A DNA stretch of 64,000 nucleotides from the NCBI GenBank assembly GCA_017546245.1, contig JAFYXI010000071.1:1-64000 (forward strand), written 5' to 3'. The stretch comes from Clostridia bacterium (GTDB lineage Bacteria; Bacillota; Clostridia; UBA1381; UBA9506). The notes beneath the pieces were generated by a model. That model saw only the letters and a program-made list of their open reading frames with translations, was not told the origin of the DNA and made no database searches. The position numbers and the translations under genes were made by a program. Shown piece after piece: positions 58,972-64,000 of this stretch; position 1 is the first letter of the stretch; every line of letters starts with the position of its first letter.

Positions 58972-59850
58972 ATGGAGGTGATTAAAACGGATAACGAAAT
59001 TATTAAATCAAGCATAAGCGGCATTCCCATATGGATTGCACAGGATAAAAACGCAAAGAAAACTGAAGGCATACGCAGACTTTCATATCCGCACTATCAC
59101 GACGAAATTGAGTTTTTATATGTTGAAAACGGCAGCCTTAAGCTGATTTGCGAAAATGCCGAACACATTATAAACGCCGGCGAAGCTGTTTTTATAAACA
59201 GCCGCACGGTACACGAAACATTCGGTCTTGAGCCGTCTTTATGTACTTCTTTAATTCAGTTTAAGCTCTTTGACTACTTAGACGATATAGGAAAAAATAT
59301 GGCAAGATTTATTAATCTTAACGAGTTGCCTTTTTTTAAATTTAACGCAGGACTTAGCGAAACACAAGAATTAAACAGCATAATAAACAAAATTGTTACA
59401 GAATACAAAAACAAATCTTTGGCGTATGAGATTTATATAAAAGGAATGGTGTATAATCTTATAGGCTTATTGGCAAGATACAATCTGATAAAATATGACA
59501 GTCTTATGCCAATAAACAGCGAAAACGAACGTTTACTTAACATTATTGAGTATATTGACAAAAATTACTCCGAGAAAATAACTCTTGATTACCTTGCCTC
59601 TTTGGTTAATTTAAACAGCGAATATCTTTGCAGACTTTTTAAAAAAGTTACCGGCTCAACCATTGGTGATTACATTAATTTTGTAAGAATAAGCAAGGCT
59701 GAAAAACTGCTTTCAACCACAGATAAAACCATTTCTGAAATTTCTATGGATACCGGATTTGCATCTGTTTCGTATTTTAATCGGGTTTTTAAAAGCTACA
59801 AAAAATGTTCACCGTCGGTTTATAAGAAAATTAAATTTGCTCAGTTTTAA
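58972..59850 (+). CDS. AraC-family transcriptional regulator
   Basis: About 292 residues. N-terminal cupin (H-x-H in YPHYHDEIEFLYVENG) for sugar sensing; C-terminal double HTH (~195-290: YLASLVNLNSEYLCRLFKKVTGSTIGDYINFVRISKAEKLL and ISMDTGFASVSYFNRVFKSYKKCSPSVY). The start is unclear: a strong GGAGGTG lies inside the first codons (58974-58980), so the real start may be downstream and non-ATG. It is divergent from the GH94-like gene and adjacent to the rhamnosidase-like genes, which it probably controls. Confidence 0.88.
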   Translation: MEVIKTDNEIIKSSISGIPIWIAQDKNAKKTEGIRRLSYPHYHDEIEFLYVENGSLKLICENAEHIINAGEAVFINSRTVHETFGLEPSLCTSLIQFKLFDYLDDIGKNMARFINLNELPFFKFNAGLSETQELNSIINKIVTEYKNKSLAYEIYIKGMVYNLIGLLARYNLIKYDSLMPINSENERLLNIIEYIDKNYSEKITLDYLASLVNLNSEYLCRLFKKVTGSTIGDYINFVRISKAEKLLSTTDKTISEISMDTGFASVSYFNRVFKSYKKCSPSVYKKIKFAQF

Positions 59851-59851
59851 T

Positions 59852-60012
59852 AAAAAAGAGGCTGTCTCAATAATCATATATAGCGAATAATTATGCAAGG
59901 TTTGGTTGTAGGGAATGGATTTATCCATTCCGCAGAACGCATTAATGCGTTCCCTACAATATTTAGTGCATAAATATTTATAAAAAATGATTATTGCGAC
60001 AGCCTCTTTTTT
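59852..60012. repeat. Palindromic dispersed repeat, copy 2
   Basis: Outer arms AAAAAAGAGGCTGTC / GACAGCCTCTTTTTT enclosing the same double palindrome as copy 1 (GGAATGGATTTATCCATTCC, GAACGCATTAATGCGTTC). Sits between the converging AraC and GH78-like genes, where it works as a bidirectional terminator. Confidence 0.82.
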
Positions 60013-60016
60013 ATTA

Positions 60017-62197
60017 TTAATTATTCACTTTTAAAATACCTTTTGGCGTATTAAGTTCTGCTTCGATTTTAAGAATATCAGAAGTTTTAATGCCTTTTAC
60101 CTGTTCGATAATTCCGGACGATGTCGGATATACACCTAACACATATCTCCAGAATACATAAACAGGAACAGCAGACCAGCCGTGACAAAGACTGCCTGCA
60201 CCGTCAAAATCTGCCTCACCTAAAATGGTTTCCCAGAAAGACGTTGCTCCGCTGCAGAGCATATATCCCCATTGATTTTCTATATCATCAAGCACAATAT
60301 TAATATATTTTTCAGGCTCCTGCATAAGCGCATCATACTTAAATGCCGCATAGCTTAGGCTTATTTCTACAAGGTCATTTGAGATAAGCTTTTCTCTGAC
60401 AGTTTTTTTGCACTCCTCAGGAACTAATCCTGCCAAAAGCGCCCAGGCTTGCGTAAGCTGTGCAAAATGAGGCTCTGCGTTCCCGATATATGTGCGATAT
60501 GCCTGCATATTTTGGCAATAAAAAGCTTTATGGAACACATACAATATCTTATTATAAATTTCATCTGCCCACTTAATTTCTTCCTGCATTTGCGCCCACT
60601 CACATAACTGCTTATATTCTTTTAACGCCAAAGCAAAAAGTGCATTTATAGGAGCATCAAACTCAGAATCTGAATCTGATTTTTCATTATCCATTTTATC
60701 CGTCCACTCGTAAAAATTCCATATAGCGCTATCATTTGAATGGAACACCAATCCGTCTTTCATATTATCTGCAAAATAATTAAGGACACCTCTTGCCGTT
60801 TTAAGCATATTTGCGCCAAAACTTTTATCACCTGTGAATAAAACATATTCTTTAAGGGCAATAATCCACGCAAGCGAAAACGACGGGATTGTAAATGGAA
60901 ATTTTGCAGGTGCGGTAATTTCTAAAAGACCGCTTTTAAGCTGACTCTGAGCCAAAAGCTCAAGAGATGCCCGGGGCATTTGGGTTTCTGAAAAAGCATA
61001 GTATCCGCAAAGTATCTGATTACGGCTGTCCATTCCGTAAAGAGCAAGCTCTCTCTGCGGACAATCCTCGTAATGCTCGTGCATACAAAGCTTTAATGTA
61101 CGCAGACAAACCGAATAAATTTTATTAAACAGACGGTCGCTTGAACTGAATTTATTCTCAAACGAAATAGGATACTCCACCTCACGAAGTCCCAATTTAT
61201 ATACAGAGCGTATGCCGCCGTGTGCAAAAATCTGCAAATATCTGCCGGCGAGTCTTTTAACGTAAAAGCTGATTTTTTGTCTGCCCTCACGGCAGGTACA
61301 GCTAAACGCATAATTTCTGCCCCCGATATAAGAACGCACACGCATATCTGCCAAATGCTCTCCTATTGCGATATCTAAAACTGCGCCTTCCTGAGCTTCG
61401 ACATCCAAGGTAATATATCCTGCTGTTTCTTCACCTAAATCAATAATCCAATATGCCTTATCTTTTAAGACATCAGTTTTTTCTTCTGTTATTTTAAATA
61501 TCTCGGTTTTATCACGATATGCTATATCAGCTTTCTGCATTTTTTCGGCAACCGTATCGCCATCACCGTATGAGAACTCACCTTGTGTGATAATTTTGCC
61601 GAATTTTGTTCCTAAAAGCTTTAGCATTTTTATAGGTCTTGGCAAGTATTCTATCGCCGAGTCATCACAAACAACCGCATTCTGCCAATTACAGCTGACA
61701 AAATTTTCTCGCCAGCCGTCATCATTTTTTAAATTGAACCCAAAATTAAACGAACGCTGAGAAGTTATTCTTTCAAACTCACCGCTTATAAATTCATTAC
61801 AATCTGCACACTTTACGTTTTCATCGCTGACAAATAAAGGCTCATTATCTGATATTGCCGCAAAAATTATCATAGGCAATCCGCGCATATGCTGCATCGA
61901 ATCTTCGCCTTGCGAATATGCCAAAACAGATACAAGATTTTTGCCGCCTTTAACATACTCGCTTATATCAACCTCGTCATATATCTTCTTTTGAGGAAAA
62001 TCCTCATACTGTCCGAAGGCTGCCAAATTTCCGTTTATATAAAGCTCATATTTTGTATCAGTACAGATATAAAACATTACTTTTTTGCCGGCTTTTGCAT
62101 CAAATTCACTCTGAAAACGCAAATATCTGTTAGGTAGCTCTTTATTATCTGCCCATATTGCTTTTGCACCTGATTTTCTGAAAATATCAGTTTTCAT
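60017..62197 (-). CDS. GH78-like alpha-L-rhamnosidase
   Basis: 726 residues, no signal peptide. N-terminal beta domains (~1-330) and an (alpha/alpha)6 barrel with EHYEDCPQRELALYGMDSRNQ, the characteristic EDCPxRE catalytic acid region of GH78, and a second glutamate in TSFWETILGEADFDGAGSLCHGWSA. It removes terminal rhamnose from glycosides or oligosaccharides. The start ATG overlaps the upstream paralogue's stop (TAATG). Confidence 0.85.
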   Translation of the reverse strand: MKTDIFRKSGAKAIWADNKELPNRYLRFQSEFDAKAGKKVMFYICTDTKYELYINGNLAAFGQYEDFPQKKIYDEVDISEYVKGGKNLVSVLAYSQGEDSMQHMRGLPMIIFAAISDNEPLFVSDENVKCADCNEFISGEFERITSQRSFNFGFNLKNDDGWRENFVSCNWQNAVVCDDSAIEYLPRPIKMLKLLGTKFGKIITQGEFSYGDGDTVAEKMQKADIAYRDKTEIFKITEEKTDVLKDKAYWIIDLGEETAGYITLDVEAQEGAVLDIAIGEHLADMRVRSYIGGRNYAFSCTCREGRQKISFYVKRLAGRYLQIFAHGGIRSVYKLGLREVEYPISFENKFSSSDRLFNKIYSVCLRTLKLCMHEHYEDCPQRELALYGMDSRNQILCGYYAFSETQMPRASLELLAQSQLKSGLLEITAPAKFPFTIPSFSLAWIIALKEYVLFTGDKSFGANMLKTARGVLNYFADNMKDGLVFHSNDSAIWNFYEWTDKMDNEKSDSDSEFDAPINALFALALKEYKQLCEWAQMQEEIKWADEIYNKILYVFHKAFYCQNMQAYRTYIGNAEPHFAQLTQAWALLAGLVPEECKKTVREKLISNDLVEISLSYAAFKYDALMQEPEKYINIVLDDIENQWGYMLCSGATSFWETILGEADFDGAGSLCHGWSAVPVYVFWRYVLGVYPTSSGIIEQVKGIKTSDILKIEAELNTPKGILKVNN

Positions 62198-64000
62198 TAA
62201 ATATCTCCTCTGCTTATGGTAGTGGTTATGCCGTCGGTCTTGATATTTAAGATACCCTGAGGAGTTTTAAGCACACCGCTGGCTGAAACAACACCCTTGC
62301 AAACAGGATTATTTTCTATCTCGCTAAAGCCGGGAGCTTTAGGATAAATACCAACAACATATCTCCAGAAAACATAAATCGGAACAGCCGACCAACCATG
62401 ACAAAGACTGCCTGCGCCGTCAAAGTCTGCCTCGCCTAAAATAGTTTCCCAGAAGGTTGTCGCACCATTATAGAGCATATATCCCCATTGTTCTTCGATA
62501 TCGGAAAGAACATAGTCGCTGTATTTTTCAGCTTCCTGCATAAGTGCATCATACTTAAAGCCGGAGTAACTAAGGCTTATTTCAACAAAATCTTTTGATG
62601 TAAGATTTTCTCTTATTTTTGCATCAAGCTCATCAGGCACCAATCCTGACAAAAGTGCCCATGCCTGTGTGAGCTGTGCAAAATGCGGCTCGCTGTTTCC
62701 TCCTATATATGTCTGATAAGCCTGCTTATCCTCGCAATAGAAGGTTTTGTGGAACACCGATGAAACCTTATTATAAATTTCGTCTGCCCATCTGATTTCG
62801 TCTTCTTTGCCTGCCCATTCGCAAAGCTGCTTATATTCTTTAAGGCCCAAAGCAAAAAATGCATTTATCGGCGCATCAAATTCAGAGCCTGAATCTGCCT
62901 CTAAGTTATCCATTTTATCTGTCCACTCATAAAAATTCCATATTTCTGTTGCATTAATGTGCGGAACAAGTCCGTTTTTCATATTGCGAACAAAATAATC
63001 AAGTATAGTCCTTGCGGTTTTAACCATGCCTATAGCAAAGTCTTTATCCCCTGTAAACATTACATATTCTTTAACTGCAATTATCCACGCAATTGAAAAT
63101 GCAGGGATTGTAAATCTGCATCTTGACGGAGCGGTAATTTCCAAAAGTCCGCTTTCGAGCTGACCGTCTGCTAAAAGCTTGAGGCATGCACGCGGCATTT
63201 TTGTTTCGCCGAATGCATAGTAACCAAACAGCATTTGATTACGGCTGTCCATAGGATAAAGTGACTGCTCTCTTTCAGGGCAATCTTCATAATGGTCGTG
63301 CATACAGCATTTAAGTGTATTTTCACTCGCTTTATAAATTCTGTTAAACAGTCTGTCGCTCATTAAAAGGCTGCCTTCAAACTCTAACGGATATTCAGTT
63401 TTGTGTATGCCGGCAGAATAAACCTTTTTAATTCCGCTATGTGCAAAAAACTGCAGATATCTTAAAGCTAAGCGCTGTATGTAAAAGCTGATTTTCTGTC
63501 TGCCGCCACGGCAGATGCATCTGAATGCATAGTTACGCTCTCCAACGTAAGTACGAACACGCATATCAGCCAGATGCTCGCCTATACCGATGTCTAAAAC
63601 AGCGCCATCTTCTGCCTCAATATCTAAGGTTATAAAACCTACAACCTCTTCACCTAAGTCAGTTATCCAATATGTATTATCTTTTAAAATACTGTATCCG
63701 TCTTCTTCTATATTCAACACTTCAGATTTATCTCTGTGTGCCATAGATGAATACTGCATTTTTTGAGCAACAGTATCGCCTTTTGTATAGCCGAACTCGC
63801 CCTGAGCAATAATTTTACCATAGCTTTTACCTGTCAATACCAGTTCCTTTACAGGTCTTTCGGAATATTTGATAGCTGAATCGTCACGCACGATTGCATT
63901 TTGCCACGAATCGCTTACTTTGTTTTCTTTCCACAAATCATCGTTGCGCAAATCAAAACCGAAATTGAACATACGCTCTGAGCATATTCTTTCAATTTTG
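62197..64000 (-). CDS. GH78-like alpha-L-rhamnosidase, 5' end beyond the window
   Basis: Close paralogue of the gene at 60017, with similar catalytic segments (HYEDCPEREQSLYPMDSRNQ; TTFWETILGEADFDGAGSLCHGWSA). The frame is open to the last base: residues ahead of the internal ATG at 63972 (KIERICSER) match the paralogue, so about 130-150 residues lie beyond the window. Tandem duplication in one operon suggests related substrates with different specificity. Confidence 0.87.
   Translation of the reverse strand, partial: KIERICSERMFNFGFDLRNDDLWKENKVSDSWQNAIVRDDSAIKYSERPVKELVLTGKSYGKIIAQGEFGYTKGDTVAQKMQYSSMAHRDKSEVLNIEEDGYSILKDNTYWITDLGEEVVGFITLDIEAEDGAVLDIGIGEHLADMRVRTYVGERNYAFRCICRGGRQKISFYIQRLALRYLQFFAHSGIKKVYSAGIHKTEYPLEFEGSLLMSDRLFNRIYKASENTLKCCMHDHYEDCPEREQSLYPMDSRNQMLFGYYAFGETKMPRACLKLLADGQLESGLLEITAPSRCRFTIPAFSIAWIIAVKEYVMFTGDKDFAIGMVKTARTILDYFVRNMKNGLVPHINATEIWNFYEWTDKMDNLEADSGSEFDAPINAFFALGLKEYKQLCEWAGKEDEIRWADEIYNKVSSVFHKTFYCEDKQAYQTYIGGNSEPHFAQLTQAWALLSGLVPDELDAKIRENLTSKDFVEISLSYSGFKYDALMQEAEKYSDYVLSDIEEQWGYMLYNGATTFWETILGEADFDGAGSLCHGWSAVPIYVFWRYVVGIYPKAPGFSEIENNPVCKGVVSASGVLKTPQGILNIKTDGITTTISRGDI

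Noticed and set aside
1-64000. CRISPR arrays, tRNA genes, rRNA operons
   Set aside because: No regular spaced repeats, cloverleaf sequences or conserved rRNA motifs were noticed.

Overview
The window looks like a low-GC, Gram-positive anaerobe of the class Clostridia. The evidence is a T-box leader, a type A RNase P RNA, class II fructose-bisphosphate aldolase, CoaX pantothenate kinase, a short-form HisG with HisZ, a flavodiiron protein, an SLH-domain surface protein and plant- or mucin-type glycosidases. Species cannot be read from the sequence.

Layout. (1) 1-3800: host operon on the minus strand, T-box leader -> sodium:solute symporter -> acyl-CoA ligase. (2) 3822-35630: a complete tailed prophage of about 31.8 kb, visibly richer in G+C and different in codon use from its flanks. 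It sits between the T-box promoter and the stop codon of an MFS gene, and a 20-bp direct repeat flanks it. Its modules are early genes with an HTH protein (3906-6859); a hairpin-rich non-coding region followed by an HUH Rep, nuclease and regulator genes (6860-10787); packaging, head and tail (10846-25165); a papain-like tail protein, a receptor-binding protein and a diversity-generating retroelement (25179-31175); holin and SLH amidase (31494-32833); a DEDDh exonuclease on the opposite strand, small proteins, and an IS30-family transposase at the extreme right end (32875-35571). (3) 35646-64000: host genes: RpiR regulator and MFS transporter; flavodiiron protein; a glycosidase-like protein; rnpB; fba; a secreted protein behind a structured leader; hisZ-hisG-hisH-phosphodiesterase-coaX; an S-layer-like protein; dehydrogenase, transporters and peptidase; and a carbohydrate cluster (GH94-like, AraC regulator, two GH78-like).

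The two most interesting systems are in the prophage. First, no tyrosine or serine integrase is visible. The only recombinase is an IS30-type DDE transposase beside the right end. The ends carry 28-bp imperfect inverted repeats (21 of 28 identical). If the ends at 35630 and 3822 are joined directly, a TTGACA in the right end and a TATAAT in the left end come to lie exactly 17 bp apart, as in the junction promoters of circular IS intermediates. A solo copy of the transposase's DNA-binding domain is the first gene inside the left end. Second, a diversity-generating retroelement has a target gene at 27532-29832, a VR at 29707-29822, a TR at 29880-29996 and an RT at 30108-31175. VR and TR differ at 16 of 116 positions, every one an adenine in the TR, and no Avd gene is visible.

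Other notable points are two -1 frameshift sites (major capsid plus an Ig-like extension; tail chaperone), a papain-type catalytic set in a tail protein, an endolysin whose wall-binding part is an SLH domain, and a dispersed palindromic repeat family in the host. No CRISPR array, tRNA or 16S/23S rRNA was seen.
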